Shown: positions 1-7,489 of the stretch, one piece after another | Layout: each line of letters begins with the position of its first letter | Position numbering within the stretch: position 1 is the first letter of the stretch | Origin: Haloarculaceae archaeon | Lineage (GTDB): Archaea; Halobacteriota; Halobacteria; Halobacteriales; Haloarculaceae | DNA length: 14,654 bases | NCBI GenBank assembly: GCA_028274885.1 | Contig: JAQCMX010000059.1 | Coordinates: 1-14,654 of the forward strand | Direction: 5' to 3' | Position numbers and translations under genes: made by a program | The notes under the pieces: generated by a model | Databases searched by the model: none | Told to the model about the DNA's origin: nothing | Seen by the model: only the letters and a program-made list of their open reading frames with translations

Positions 1-2
1 CG

Positions 3-851
3 ACCGGGAAACACCGCCCCGACGTTTCCGCGTTTGAGAGTATCACCGGGAAGGGAGTTCGGGCCCGGATCGACGGGACGACCTACTACGCCGGCAAACC
101 CGGGCTGTTCGAGGAACGCGGGACCGCTCTCGACGGGACCGAACCGCGATCCGACGGCGGCGTGAGTGTGGCGACGACGACAGCAGACGACAGGCCCCCC
201 TCGGCGGTGGTTTCGTCGTTGCAGGCGGCCGGAAAGACGGTTGTCGTGGTCGGCACGGACGCTCATATTCTCGGCGTCATCGGGATCGCAGATGAGATTC
301 GGCCGGAGGCAAAGCAAGCCATCCAGAAGCTTCACACTTCTAGAGTCGGACCGCTCGTGATGCTCACCGGCGACAACGAGGGAACTGCGCGGGCAGTCGC
401 CGACGAACTCGGTCTCGACGACTACCGTGCCGAGTTGCTGCCCGAGGAGAAAGTAGACGCAGTCGAAAAACTGGAGCGCGACTACGGCACAGTCGCGGTC
501 GTCGGCGACGGCATCAACGACGCCCCGGCGCTTGCGACTGCCACCGTCGGCGTGGCGATGGGTGCTGCAGGGACAGACACGGCCATCGAAACCGCCGACA
601 TCGCCCTGATGGGCGACAATATCGGAACGCTCCCCTACCTGTCTGCCCTCTCGCGGCGGGCAAACGGCGTCATCCGGCAGAACATCTGGAGCAGCCTCGG
701 CGTGAAACTCCTCCTCGCCGTCGGGGTCCCCTTTGGCTACGTCAGTGTTGCCCTCGCGGTCGTCATCGGAGACATGGGCATGAGCCTCGGCGTGACCGCC
801 AACGCGATGCGGTTGGCACGGATGCAACCGGATCGATTTCTCGATGAGTAA
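3..851 (+). CDS. P1B-type metal-transporting ATPase, Zn/Cd/Pb class, 5'-truncated by window edge
   Basis: Only the C-terminal 282 residues are in the window, and the frame is open from base 3. The fragment starts in the ATP-binding N domain (FESITGKGVRA). The P-domain motif TGDN is encoded at 366-377 and the hinge motif GDGINDAPA at 504-530. Two C-terminal membrane helices follow. The first carries NIWSSLGVK, with Lys encoded at 705-707, and the last carries GDMGMSLGVTANAMRL, with Asp encoded at 771-773. A Lys/Asp pair in these last helices is the signature of the ZntA/CadA (P1B-2) class. Copper pumps instead have an MxxSS motif there. The family exports Zn2+, Cd2+ or Pb2+ across the cell membrane using ATP. 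The phosphorylated DKTGT site, the CPC motif and any N-terminal metal-binding domain lie before the window, so exact specificity is inferred. Confidence 0.93.
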   Translation, partial: TGKHRPDVSAFESITGKGVRARIDGTTYYAGKPGLFEERGTALDGTEPRSDGGVSVATTTADDRPPSAVVSSLQAAGKTVVVVGTDAHILGVIGIADEIRPEAKQAIQKLHTSRVGPLVMLTGDNEGTARAVADELGLDDYRAELLPEEKVDAVEKLERDYGTVAVVGDGINDAPALATATVGVAMGAAGTDTAIETADIALMGDNIGTLPYLSALSRRANGVIRQNIWSSLGVKLLLAVGVPFGYVSVALAVVIGDMGMSLGVTANAMRLARMQPDRFLDE

Positions 852-955
852 TCTTGCAGCCACCAGGACCCCGCCAATCACCGGGCGGTTGTCTGCCGTC
901 TTGACCGACCCCGTCGCTCGGTGGATACATGCCACCCGGCCTCCAAGTGACCGGC

Positions 956-1219
956 ATGACCGACACCACGAAACGCATCTGGCTGGTCGACCGCGTGTAC
1001 AGCGACAAGGGGATGCTCAACCTCGTCTATGCGACGACTGACGGGCAAAGACACCTGCGAAAACAGCTCTCGGAACAGATGGTGATGCGAACCGACGTGA
1101 CCGCCGCCATCAAGGTCGACGCGGATCGCCTCGAACCGACCCGTGACGACGAACGCGACCGGTACGCCGAAGCAGCGAGCAAGACCGCCCGGACCCACGA
1201 TCCCGACGAAACTGTCTGA
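956..1219 (+). CDS. Small conserved-looking hypothetical protein, 87 aa
   Basis: I do not recognise a named family. The product is acidic and soluble. It starts MTDTTKRIWLVDRVYSDKG, has a short beta-like N-terminal part and ends in a charged helix (about residues 57-80). I chose the ATG at 956 over the in-frame ATG at 929: the nine extra residues look unlike coding sequence, and a weak purine-rich GTGA lies just before 956. It sits 104 nt after the metal ATPase on the same strand and is convergent with hemB. The spacer contains a weak TATA-like GATACAT near 923-929, so it may have its own promoter. No cysteine or histidine cluster suggests metal binding, so any link to the ATPase or to heme synthesis is only positional. 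Confidence 0.72.
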   Translation: MTDTTKRIWLVDRVYSDKGMLNLVYATTDGQRHLRKQLSEQMVMRTDVTAAIKVDADRLEPTRDDERDRYAEAASKTARTHDPDETV

Positions 1220-1314
1220 GAGACAAACCTCCGGCACGACGGTCTCGGCCAGCGGTCACAAATGTTCACCCGGTAACGGGACTGCCGTCAGAGCCGCTCC
1301 TTGCTGTCGGTAAC

Positions 1315-2295
1315 TCAAAGCCGTTCCGCGATGTCCTCGGCGAAGTAGGTGAGAATGAGATCCGCACCCGCACGCTTGATCGAGAGCAGCGACTCGTGGG
1401 CGACTGCCTCGAGATCCAGCCACCCTCGATCTGCCGCGGCGTGTACCATCGCGTACTCCCCAGAGACGTTGTATGCCGCGACCGGATGATCGAATTCCCG
1501 CCGGACCCGCGAGACGACATCGAGGTACGGCAACGCGGGCTTTACCATCAGTACGTCCGCGCCCTCTGCAACGTCAAGAGCCACCTCGCGGCCCGCCTCG
1601 CGGGTGTTTGCAGGGTCCATCTGGTAGTGTCGCCGGTCGCCAAACGCCGGTGCGCCGTCTGCCGCGTCCCGGAAGGGACCGTAGAACGCCGACTCGTACT
1701 TTGCAGCGTAGCTCATGATCGGGACGTGTTCGAACCCCTCGTCGTCGAGTGCCCCACGGATCGCGCCGACCATCCCGTCGATCATCCCCGAGGGTGCGAC
1801 CATGTCCGCGCCTGCCTTCGCGTGAGAAACCGCGATCCGTTCAAGCAGCGTGCGTGTCTCGTCGTTCTCGATAGTGAGGTGAGGATCGGTCTTTGCGTCC
1901 GGTTCGAGAACACCACAGTGCCCGTGTTCGGTATACTCACAGAGACAGACGTCCGTGATGACGTAGGCATCGGTCCGCCTGCTGATCCGGTTAACTGCCC
2001 GCTGTACGACGCCGTCTTCGGCCCACGCTCGCGTGCCACGTTCGTCTTTCGACCCGGGCACCCCAAAGATCATCACCGCCTCGACGCCGGTCTCGTTGAC
2101 CTCCTCGACACGTGCAACGGCGTCGTCGACGGGCACGCGCTCGTGGCCGGGCATCGACCCGATCGGCCGGCGCTTCTCGGTTGTCGCGTCCACGAACACG
2201 GGTGTGATGAGATCCGACGCCGACAGGGCGGTCTCCTGGACCAGCGGGCGGATCCCGTCGGTCCGAAGTCGGCGCGGGCGACGTGGTTGTTTCAT
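1315..2295 (-). CDS. hemB: Delta-aminolevulinic acid dehydratase (porphobilinogen synthase)
   Basis: This enzyme joins two 5-aminolevulinate molecules into porphobilinogen, the second committed step toward heme and other tetrapyrroles in the cytoplasm. The product is 326 aa, the usual family length. The zinc-binding cysteine segment DVCLCEYTEHGHCG gives Cys117, Cys119 and Cys127, marking the Zn-dependent class. The two active-site lysines are visible at Lys199 (SYAAKYESAFYGPF) and Lys252 (MVKPALPYLD), the latter being the Schiff-base lysine. I chose ATG 2295 (MKQPRRPRRLRTDG) because it matches the normal N terminus. An in-frame start at 2364 would add 23 unusual residues. It lies 100 nt downstream of the Fe-S oxidoreductase gene on the same strand and converges on the 87-aa gene. 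No clear TATA box was seen in the 100-nt gap, so readthrough from upstream is possible. Confidence 0.97.
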   Translation of the reverse strand: MKQPRRPRRLRTDGIRPLVQETALSASDLITPVFVDATTEKRRPIGSMPGHERVPVDDAVARVEEVNETGVEAVMIFGVPGSKDERGTRAWAEDGVVQRAVNRISRRTDAYVITDVCLCEYTEHGHCGVLEPDAKTDPHLTIENDETRTLLERIAVSHAKAGADMVAPSGMIDGMVGAIRGALDDEGFEHVPIMSYAAKYESAFYGPFRDAADGAPAFGDRRHYQMDPANTREAGREVALDVAEGADVLMVKPALPYLDVVSRVRREFDHPVAAYNVSGEYAMVHAAADRGWLDLEAVAHESLLSIKRAGADLILTYFAEDIAERL

Positions 2296-2395
2296 ACTCT
2301 CGCGTAACGGCGGCGAGGACAAAGCCGTGTCGGCCGACAGCGTGGGGGTGATGTTCACGGTCAAGCCGCTTTCGTGTTACCCGGGATTATCGCAG

Positions 2396-4516
2396 CTATG
2401 CCGTCCCTTCGATCGCCTCGGCGAGCAACTCGGTCGTTCCCACGATCTCGATGTCGTCCTCGTAGCCGCCGGTCTTGCGGCCGTCCTCGTACATCGTCAT
2501 ACACATCGGGCAGGCAACGACGAACTTCTCGATGTCGTCGTCTGCATCGGTGTCTTCGAGTGCCTCCCGAAGTCGCTCCTCGCTTGGCTTTGGTTCCTCG
2601 TCGTAGTCCAGCCAGAGGCCGCCACCACCGCCGCCACAGCAAAACGAATCCGAGCGGTTCCGGGGCATTTCGTGGAGGTCACAGCCGGTCGCACGAACCA
2701 GCGCCCGGGGTGCCTCGTACTCGTCGTTGTACCGCCCCAGGTGACACGGATCGTGGTACGTGACCGTGTACTCGAGCGTGTCCGGGACGTCCAGTTGACC
2801 GCTCTCGACTAGTTCCTCGACGACCTGCGTGTAGTGGGCGATGTCGATCTCGTCGTCCTCGTTCCAGTACCCTTCCACCGGTGCTTCGAGCATTGGATCG
2901 TCCGCAAACTCGTCGAAGTCGATCTCGCTGTACTCGTTTGTGATCGTGTTGTAGGAGTGGGGATCGGTACAGACGACCGTCTCAAACTCACATTGCTCGA
3001 AAGCCCCGATCAGCTGTGAGGCCTGATCGACGTACAGGAGTTCCTCGCCCAGGCGGCGGATGTCGTTGCCGTCGTAGACCTCGTCCTCGTAGAGAATACC
3101 GTACTCGATGTCGGCCGCCTCGAAGACGCGGGCAAGCGCCTTGGCGACCTCCTGGTTGCGGCCGTCGTAGCTCGGATAATCGCCCACGTACCAGAGATAG
3201 TCGACCGGCTGTTCGCGTGCGTCTGGCACCTCAAAGTCGAGTTCCTCGGTCCAGTCGGGGCGGTTGCGTGCACTCTCCCCGAAGGTGTTGCCCTGCTGCA
3301 TGAGATTCTGGAACACATCCTGGACGTTGCTGTCGACGTCACCCTGCTCGGTGAGCTGGCGGTTCATGTCAGTGAAGTGCGTGAGGTGTTCGATCTCGAC
3401 GGGACAGGCGTCCATACAGGCCATACAGGACATACACGACTCCATCGTATGAGCGTCGATGACGCTCGTTCCGCCGTCGGCGATGATCGGGACGGAGTCG
3501 TCACCCGCATCACGGTCCTCCCGGTAGCTTTTCAGATCGAGAATGACATCGCGTGGATCGAGTGGCCGACCGGAGGCGTTGGCCGGACAGACAGACGAAC
3601 ACCGTCCACACTTTGTACAGGCGTCCTGATCGAGGATCTGTTTCCACGTGAAGTCGTCCACGTCGTCGAGACCGGTGTCGGCCCCCGGATCGAGTGGCTG
3701 GCCGGGAAGACGTTTTCCGGCGTCCGGATCTCGCGTTACCACGTTTGCAAACGACGAGATCATGTGGAACGGTTTCGCGTATGGGATCCAGGCGATAAAC
3801 CACAGCGCGACCACCGTGTGGCTCCACCACACGACCGGATAGACTGCTTCCGCACCGGCGCTTGAGAGCCCCCCGATCCTGAACACGCTGGCCGTAAAGT
3901 AGCCGACGAAACTCGCCTGTTCGAAGCCCTGGGGGCCCCCGGCCTGTCCGAGAATGCGCATGCCCTCCAGCAGGAAGCCACCGACACCGAGGGCGAAAAG
4001 TGACCAGACGAACAGATCGTCCTCGTAGCTCGTATGTTTACCCCAGAGCCGTTCGTTGCGCACGACGTACCGTCGATAGATCGCAATAGAGATCCCGGCG
4101 ACAAAAAGTAGCCCCATCGAGTCCATCACGAACGAGTACGAGAGAAAAAACGTTCCCGTGTAGAAGGACTCGCCCGTGAGTGGCTCGTAGATGTCCAGGT
4201 CGATTGCGAGGATCGTGGTGCCGATCAGAAGCGTCAGGAATCCCCAAAAGATGAACGCATGCATGACGCCACCGACGAAGTCGCGGTCGAACTGCTTCTC
4301 GTTTGAGGTTGCGATCTTTCCAGCGGTTCGGATCCGTGTCCCGATGTTGCTCAGGCGGTCGAATGGGTCCGCGCTGCCAGCGGTGTACCGGCTAAAACGT
4401 GAGTAAACACCGTAAACAAACACCAAGATAGCAAGCACGGCAAGATACCAGAAGATTGCCTCGCCGACCGTCCCGATCTTCCAAAACGTCTCCCGGGTGA
4501 CCTCTCCTTCGGTCAT
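2396..4516 (-). CDS. Membrane Fe-S oxidoreductase, FadF/YwjF/EmoA type (probable ETF:menaquinone oxidoreductase)
   Basis: The protein is 706 aa, close to Bacillus YwjF/FadF. Residues 15-255 form a NarI/HdrE-like membrane domain with several helices; His86 and His233 are possible heme b ligands. Two 4Fe-4S motifs follow, Cys300/303/306/310 and Cys361/364/367/371. Next come two CCG-type (HdrB/D-like) domains. The second is intact: Cys591, Cys626-Cys627 (FCCGGG) and Cys669/Cys672 (CPMC). The first, about residues 438-530, has lost its cysteine ligands. By family knowledge these proteins move electrons from fatty-acid oxidation, via electron-transfer flavoprotein, into the menaquinone pool. No etf or acyl-CoA dehydrogenase gene is beside it, so that role is inferred. 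An LdhE/GlcF-like role is the alternative. A TATA-like CTTATC about 26 nt before ATG 4516 indicates a leaderless transcript. Confidence 0.9.
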   Translation of the reverse strand: MTEGEVTRETFWKIGTVGEAIFWYLAVLAILVFVYGVYSRFSRYTAGSADPFDRLSNIGTRIRTAGKIATSNEKQFDRDFVGGVMHAFIFWGFLTLLIGTTILAIDLDIYEPLTGESFYTGTFFLSYSFVMDSMGLLFVAGISIAIYRRYVVRNERLWGKHTSYEDDLFVWSLFALGVGGFLLEGMRILGQAGGPQGFEQASFVGYFTASVFRIGGLSSAGAEAVYPVVWWSHTVVALWFIAWIPYAKPFHMISSFANVVTRDPDAGKRLPGQPLDPGADTGLDDVDDFTWKQILDQDACTKCGRCSSVCPANASGRPLDPRDVILDLKSYREDRDAGDDSVPIIADGGTSVIDAHTMESCMSCMACMDACPVEIEHLTHFTDMNRQLTEQGDVDSNVQDVFQNLMQQGNTFGESARNRPDWTEELDFEVPDAREQPVDYLWYVGDYPSYDGRNQEVAKALARVFEAADIEYGILYEDEVYDGNDIRRLGEELLYVDQASQLIGAFEQCEFETVVCTDPHSYNTITNEYSEIDFDEFADDPMLEAPVEGYWNEDDEIDIAHYTQVVEELVESGQLDVPDTLEYTVTYHDPCHLGRYNDEYEAPRALVRATGCDLHEMPRNRSDSFCCGGGGGGLWLDYDEEPKPSEERLREALEDTDADDDIEKFVVACPMCMTMYEDGRKTGGYEDDIEIVGTTELLAEAIEGTA

Positions 4517-4539
4517 ATTCTAGCAGAGGGGTGGACGGT

Positions 4540-4549
4540 GATAAGTTTT
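4540..4549 (-). promoter_or_regulatory. TATA-like promoter element of the Fe-S oxidoreductase
   Basis: On the minus strand this reads AAAACTTATC. Its centre is roughly 26-30 nt before the ATG at 4516, the spacing expected for a leaderless haloarchaeal transcript. Confidence 0.6.
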
Positions 4550-4568
4550 GTCAACCAGGCACCGTTGG

Positions 4569-4584
4569 TCGGTTTTCTAACCGA
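4569..4584. promoter_or_regulatory. Short inverted repeat in divergent promoter region
   Basis: TCGGTT and AACCGA are perfect 6-bp arms around a 4-nt spacer. They lie just upstream of the TATA box of the Fe-S oxidoreductase, so this could be a regulator half-site pair. Function is inferred from position only. Confidence 0.3.
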
Positions 4585-4593
4585 GTTGCTGTC

Positions 4594-4609
4594 AACTGGC
4601 CGGCCAGTT
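4594..4609. promoter_or_regulatory. Perfect 16-bp palindrome, candidate operator
   Basis: AACTGGCCGGCCAGTT equals its own reverse complement. It sits between the two divergent promoters, about 45 nt upstream of the TATA box of the Fe-S oxidoreductase and 95 nt upstream of that of the cmi4-like gene. A dimeric HTH regulator is the natural candidate binder. The arms are GC-rich, so some chance occurrence is possible. Confidence 0.45.
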
Positions 4610-4704
4610 TGCCTCTCTAACACACGCACCCGTCCGATCACAGCCTCCGACCGGAACGGCCGGATGTCTCAGCACATATCCGTTCTGGTGCTCCTGGGGT
4701 CAGA

Positions 4705-4712
4705 TTTTTATA
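4705..4712 (+). promoter_or_regulatory. TATA box of the cmi4-like gene
   Basis: TTTTTATA is centred about 27 nt before the ATG at 4736, implying a leaderless transcript. This spacing is the main reason to choose 4736 over the far upstream in-frame ATG at 4538. Confidence 0.75.
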
Positions 4713-4735
4713 CGTCTGTGGACAACCAGGCTTGG

Positions 4736-5341
4736 ATGGACGAGAAGACAGAACAGCTCCGTGACCTATTCGTCGAGGTCACCGACGAACAGATGATAAC
4801 TGAGTCACAGGACGCCGCGCGCGGTTCGCTCACGGGAGAGGACGACTCGGTCGACGAACGCCTGGAGTCGGTTATCGAGCGGATGCGCGAGCGGTTCCAG
4901 TTCGAGACTGCGTGGTCACTCGAGAGCTACCGACACCTTCTCAGACGGTTCTACCAGGGACACGACGATCCGGAGATCGCCGAGGCGCTGTCGTGTCCCG
5001 AGGATGTCGTGTTCCAGGCCCGAATGGATCTGCACCTGCTTCACGAGGACGATCCGCGCGGGGTGGAGATCGACGAGGAGACAACGGCATCGATCCGCAA
5101 CCGGCGGGAGCACGACCCAGGACAGGTCGCGGCAGCCCTCGACTGCCGGACAGAAGCCGTCGAGCGTGCCCTCGCGGTCATCCGGGCACGCGACCGTACC
5201 CGGCGCGTGAGCAACCGGTTCACGCTCGCCTTCGAGGAGATCGTCACCGACATCGATCTCCGTACGCAGTTTGCCACCGAGACCCGCGACGATGGTCTCA
5301 AGGACGCAACTGAAGGCGCCGAAGTCGATGTCGACTTCTGA
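4736..5341 (+). CDS. cmi4: Conditioned medium-induced protein 4-like, HTH-containing protein
   Basis: The 201-aa acidic product starts MDEKTEQLRDLFVEVTDEQM. This resembles my memory of the haloarchaeal family named after a Haloferax gene induced by conditioned medium. The name is from memory and could not be checked. Two segments look like helix-turn-helix units. One is about residues 65-102, containing YQGHDDPEIAEALSCPEDVV. The other is about residues 115-151, containing HDPGQVAAALDCRTEAVERAL. Both have the hydrophobic spacing of sigma-factor or MarR-type recognition helices, so a DNA- or RNA-binding regulatory role is plausible but unproven. The gene diverges from the Fe-S oxidoreductase and has its own TATA box. 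Its stop codon overlaps the left end of a 120-nt inverted-repeat element, so its 3' UTR would run into that element. Confidence 0.82.
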   Translation: MDEKTEQLRDLFVEVTDEQMITESQDAARGSLTGEDDSVDERLESVIERMRERFQFETAWSLESYRHLLRRFYQGHDDPEIAEALSCPEDVVFQARMDLHLLHEDDPRGVEIDEETTASIRNRREHDPGQVAAALDCRTEAVERALAVIRARDRTRRVSNRFTLAFEEIVTDIDLRTQFATETRDDGLKDATEGAEVDVDF

Positions 5342-5456
5342 TAGTGATCATTGCGGTAGTTTTCGTGGCCACGTCACAGATAGTGCTGTGTCATGGCGTG
5401 AAACAGCCGTTTTGATCCGCGAAAGCGGTACAGACTCGCGATAATCAGTATGAGAC
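5336..5456. repeat. 120-nt inverted-repeat (MITE-like) element, copy A
   Basis: This 121-nt stretch matches a second copy at 13977-14096 at both ends, 23 of 28 nt at the left and 25 of 30 at the right; the interior is diverged. Each end is an imperfect inverted repeat of the other, 15 of the outer 20 nt here. The left end reads TTCTGATAGTGATC and the right end ATAATCAGTATGAGAC. The element begins at the last codon of the cmi4-like gene. No target-site duplication is visible and no transposase is encoded. A non-autonomous transposable element is the simplest reading; a conserved structured RNA is an alternative. Confidence 0.6.
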
Positions 5457-5529
5457 AGGCAAGACGGATCAACCCTCGACGACCGCGACAACAGTTCCGT
5501 TTGATCCGACCAACCGGAACACAAAGCGG

Positions 5530-5542
5530 TTTATAGTTTAAA
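5530..5542 (+). promoter_or_regulatory. Overlapping TATA-like boxes of the DUF7504-like gene
   Basis: TTTATA at 5530-5535 and TTTAAA at 5537-5542 lie in tandem. The second is about 26 nt before the GTG at 5565. The first predicts a start site near 5559. They therefore do not decide between GTG 5565 and ATG 5574 as the start codon. The stretch 5457-5529, between the repeat element and these boxes, shows nothing else recognisable. Confidence 0.55.
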
Positions 5543-5573
5543 GCCATGTATCCAACAATCGGTAGTGCGGGAA

Positions 5574-6131
5574 ATGACAGATATAATTGATCAAACGGAT
5601 GGCGCGAGCAACATCCTGCTCAAAGCCCCGCCGATAAGTGAGGGACAGGAGATCAGTAGATCACTGTTAGTCGACGGGGCGACCCAGCCAAACGTCCTTT
5701 TTGTGACGTATACCAGATCGGCAGCGGATTGCGTCCAGCAGGTCCGGGACGCCCAGGTCGGACAGATCGGCGTCATCACAGTCGCCGATAGTTCCGCTGG
5801 TGCCGACGGTGCAACCACAGAAACCGTCTCTACACCCAGTGATCTCACGGGCCTCGGAATCGAGATCGGTCAGTTCCTCTCAGAGTGGGACAGCCCGATC
5901 CACGTGTCGTTCGATTCGCTCACCTCGATGCTTCAGTACGTTGATTTCGGGACCGCATACGAGTTCCTGCATGCGATTACCGGACAGGTATACGCCGCAG
6001 ACGCGCGGGCTCACTTCCATATCGATCCGAGTGCTCACGACGAACAGGATGTCGCCGGCATCGAGTCACTGTTCGACGCCACCATCTCACTCAACGGCGA
6101 GATTTCGGTGCGGACGCGGGAATTGCTCTAA
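5574..6131 (+). CDS. DUF7504-like protein (KaiC/RecA-like fold without P-loop)
   Basis: The 185-aa product (188 if GTG 5565 is used) resembles a haloarchaea-specific family that I recall as DUF7504, whose fold is like KaiC/RecA ATPases. Visible family features are NILLKAPPISEGQ in the place of a Walker A loop, NVLFVTYTRS, then TPSDLTGLGIEIGQFLSEW, the Walker-B-like HVSFDSLTSMLQYVD, and HFHIDPSAHDEQ near the C terminus. There is no GxxxxGK[ST], so nucleotide hydrolysis is unlikely. Members are often found near signal-transduction genes, and a partner-binding or signalling role is only inferred. It has its own promoter, so it need not belong to the MinD cluster that starts 123 nt downstream. 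That spacer holds the next gene's TATA box and nothing else I recognise. Confidence 0.85.
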   Translation: MTDIIDQTDGASNILLKAPPISEGQEISRSLLVDGATQPNVLFVTYTRSAADCVQQVRDAQVGQIGVITVADSSAGADGATTETVSTPSDLTGLGIEIGQFLSEWDSPIHVSFDSLTSMLQYVDFGTAYEFLHAITGQVYAADARAHFHIDPSAHDEQDVAGIESLFDATISLNGEISVRTRELL

Positions 6132-6224
6132 GCTGTGAACGGTTTCCGTCGGCGATTCGATCCGGGGTTCAGTCGACTGTACTGTCCGTTCACTCCGCCT
6201 GCTGGCCGGTTTCGAACAGTTAGA

Positions 6225-6232
6225 TTCATATT
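6225..6232 (+). promoter_or_regulatory. TATA-like element before the MinD-linked cluster
   Basis: TTCATATT is centred about 27 nt before the GTG at 6255. This fits a leaderless transcript starting at or near that GTG and supports the start choice. Confidence 0.5.
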
Positions 6233-6254
6233 CCCGATGTGCGGATAGTCGGTC

Positions 6255-6623
6255 GTGCTTCTGGTCATCGCGTACACGCGACCGGCGCGACAGACCCTCC
6301 GGAACGTTCGTCGCGCCCACGAGAACAGTGTCGTTCGCTCGTTCGGTCGAGCCGTGCTATTCGAGGCCACAGAGTTCGCCGCGTTTCAGGCGCTTCGGCT
6401 GCGCGCCAGACACGGTGAAGCGGTCCAGGTCGAACGAACCCACCCGTTCAACGAGTTTGCGAGCGTGCCCGAGTCGGTCCGTCAGGCTGCAAAGCGGTAC
6501 GAGGCCCGCGAGCAGGACGCGGTCCCGTACCACCGCTTTGCAAACGACACCGATCTGCCGGATCCCGATAGCATGAAAGGCGCCGAACTCGGGACAGATA
6601 GGTATTACACCCCCCGAGAGTAG
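6255..6623 (+). CDS. Haloarchaeal protein of unknown function, first gene of MinD-linked cluster (DUF7855-like)
   Basis: The 122-aa basic/acidic mixed protein starts at GTG: MLLVIAYTRPARQTLRNVRRAH. It continues with FGRAVLFEATEFAAFQALRLRARHG and VERTHPFNEF. This matches my memory of a conserved haloarchaeal family given a DUF number around 7855; I could not verify that number. There are no membrane segments, signal peptide or metal motifs. The C-terminal 30 residues are polar and probably disordered. The next gene starts 5 nt after the stop, so the two are very likely cotranscribed and translationally coupled. Its constant association with a MinD-type ATPase gene in this block is the only clue to function. 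Confidence 0.8.
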   Translation: MLLVIAYTRPARQTLRNVRRAHENSVVRSFGRAVLFEATEFAAFQALRLRARHGEAVQVERTHPFNEFASVPESVRQAAKRYEAREQDAVPYHRFANDTDLPDPDSMKGAELGTDRYYTPRE

Positions 6624-6628
6624 CCCGG

Positions 6629-7489
6629 ATGGCTTCGCCGATAATCACTCTCGCGGTCGGTTCGCTCGCTCGTCACGGACGAGCACTCCGTCTCGGCCGA
6701 GCCGTCGACCCCGCTGTCGTCTGTGCAGCTGTCCGACAGGCAGACCCTGTTGCACTCGGGGGCACGGAGCTTGCGATCGAGGCCCCAACACCTGGTTCGG
6801 TCCACGAGTTCGTTGGCTGTATCCACCCCGGTATGGGCCTTCGGATCCGGACCGCGCTTGCGCAGGCCGGCCGGAGTCGCGGTCTGTCGACCCCACACGA
6901 CGAGACTCTGGACGACCTGCGGGCAGCACTTGCGAAACTGGACCCACCACAGTCAGACACCGCCGACCACCGCCATGCGGTCGCCGAGGCGACCGCCGAG
7001 ACAGGGCGCCTGCGCGAGCGGGTCGCGACCGCACGCGGACGGGTCGCTGCCCAGGAAAACGATGACGACGGTTCCGATAGGGAACGGCTGGCGGACGCGA
7101 TTCAGGAGCTTTCGGAAGTAGAGACACGGGAGGCAGCCACACGAGAGCGGCTGGCCAGGGAGCGCTCGGACCGGCGCCGGCGCCGTGATCGACTCGAGCG
7201 ACGGCTCGAACTCGAAGACAGAATCGCCAATCTCGAACGGGCGGCGCGTTCCCACCTCGTCGACCACCTCAGGGAGGAGTTCACCCGGGCAGTTGCTCAG
7301 GTCCCTTCGATCGAACCGGCACCGTCTCACACCGATGAACCGGGGCCGTTCGACGTCGATCCCGTGACAGCCGCGCTCGCGATTGCCCGGATCGGCGACC
7401 TGTCGGCTCCGATCGTCCTGGCCTGTGACAGGTTTGTCTCCCCGCAGGCTGCCCACGAGTGTCTCCGTTCCCCGATCATCCAGGTTTAA
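6629..7489 (+). CDS. Coiled-coil protein of unknown function in MinD-linked cluster (DUF7856-like)
   Basis: The 286-aa product has three parts. Residues 1-105 form a globular N domain containing ELAIEAPTPGSVHEFVGCIHP and GMGLRIRTALAQAGRSRGL. Residues about 113-215 are a long, charged coiled coil rich in Arg, Glu and Ala (for example RERLARERSDRRRRRDRLER). Residues 240-286 form a short hydrophobic C domain (VTAALAIARIGDLSAPIVLA). There are no membrane helices. It resembles a haloarchaeal family I remember as DUF7856, number unverified. The start ATG lies 5 nt after the previous stop. Its own TAA stop lies inside the TATA box of the next gene. A coiled coil beside a MinD/ParA ATPase suggests a scaffold or cargo adaptor; this is inference. 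Confidence 0.85.
   Translation: MASPIITLAVGSLARHGRALRLGRAVDPAVVCAAVRQADPVALGGTELAIEAPTPGSVHEFVGCIHPGMGLRIRTALAQAGRSRGLSTPHDETLDDLRAALAKLDPPQSDTADHRHAVAEATAETGRLRERVATARGRVAAQENDDDGSDRERLADAIQELSEVETREAATRERLARERSDRRRRRDRLERRLELEDRIANLERAARSHLVDHLREEFTRAVAQVPSIEPAPSHTDEPGPFDVDPVTAALAIARIGDLSAPIVLACDRFVSPQAAHECLRSPIIQV

Noticed and set aside
866..895. Possible hairpin (CCGCC/GGCGG) after the metal ATPase as a terminator
   Set aside because: The stem has only five base pairs in GC-rich DNA and no T tract follows, so it does not stand out from background.
1396..2307. Long plus-strand open frame (303 codons) opposite hemB
   Set aside because: It is the antisense shadow of hemB in high-GC DNA. 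The minus strand carries all catalytic motifs of the enzyme, and the plus frame resembles no family.
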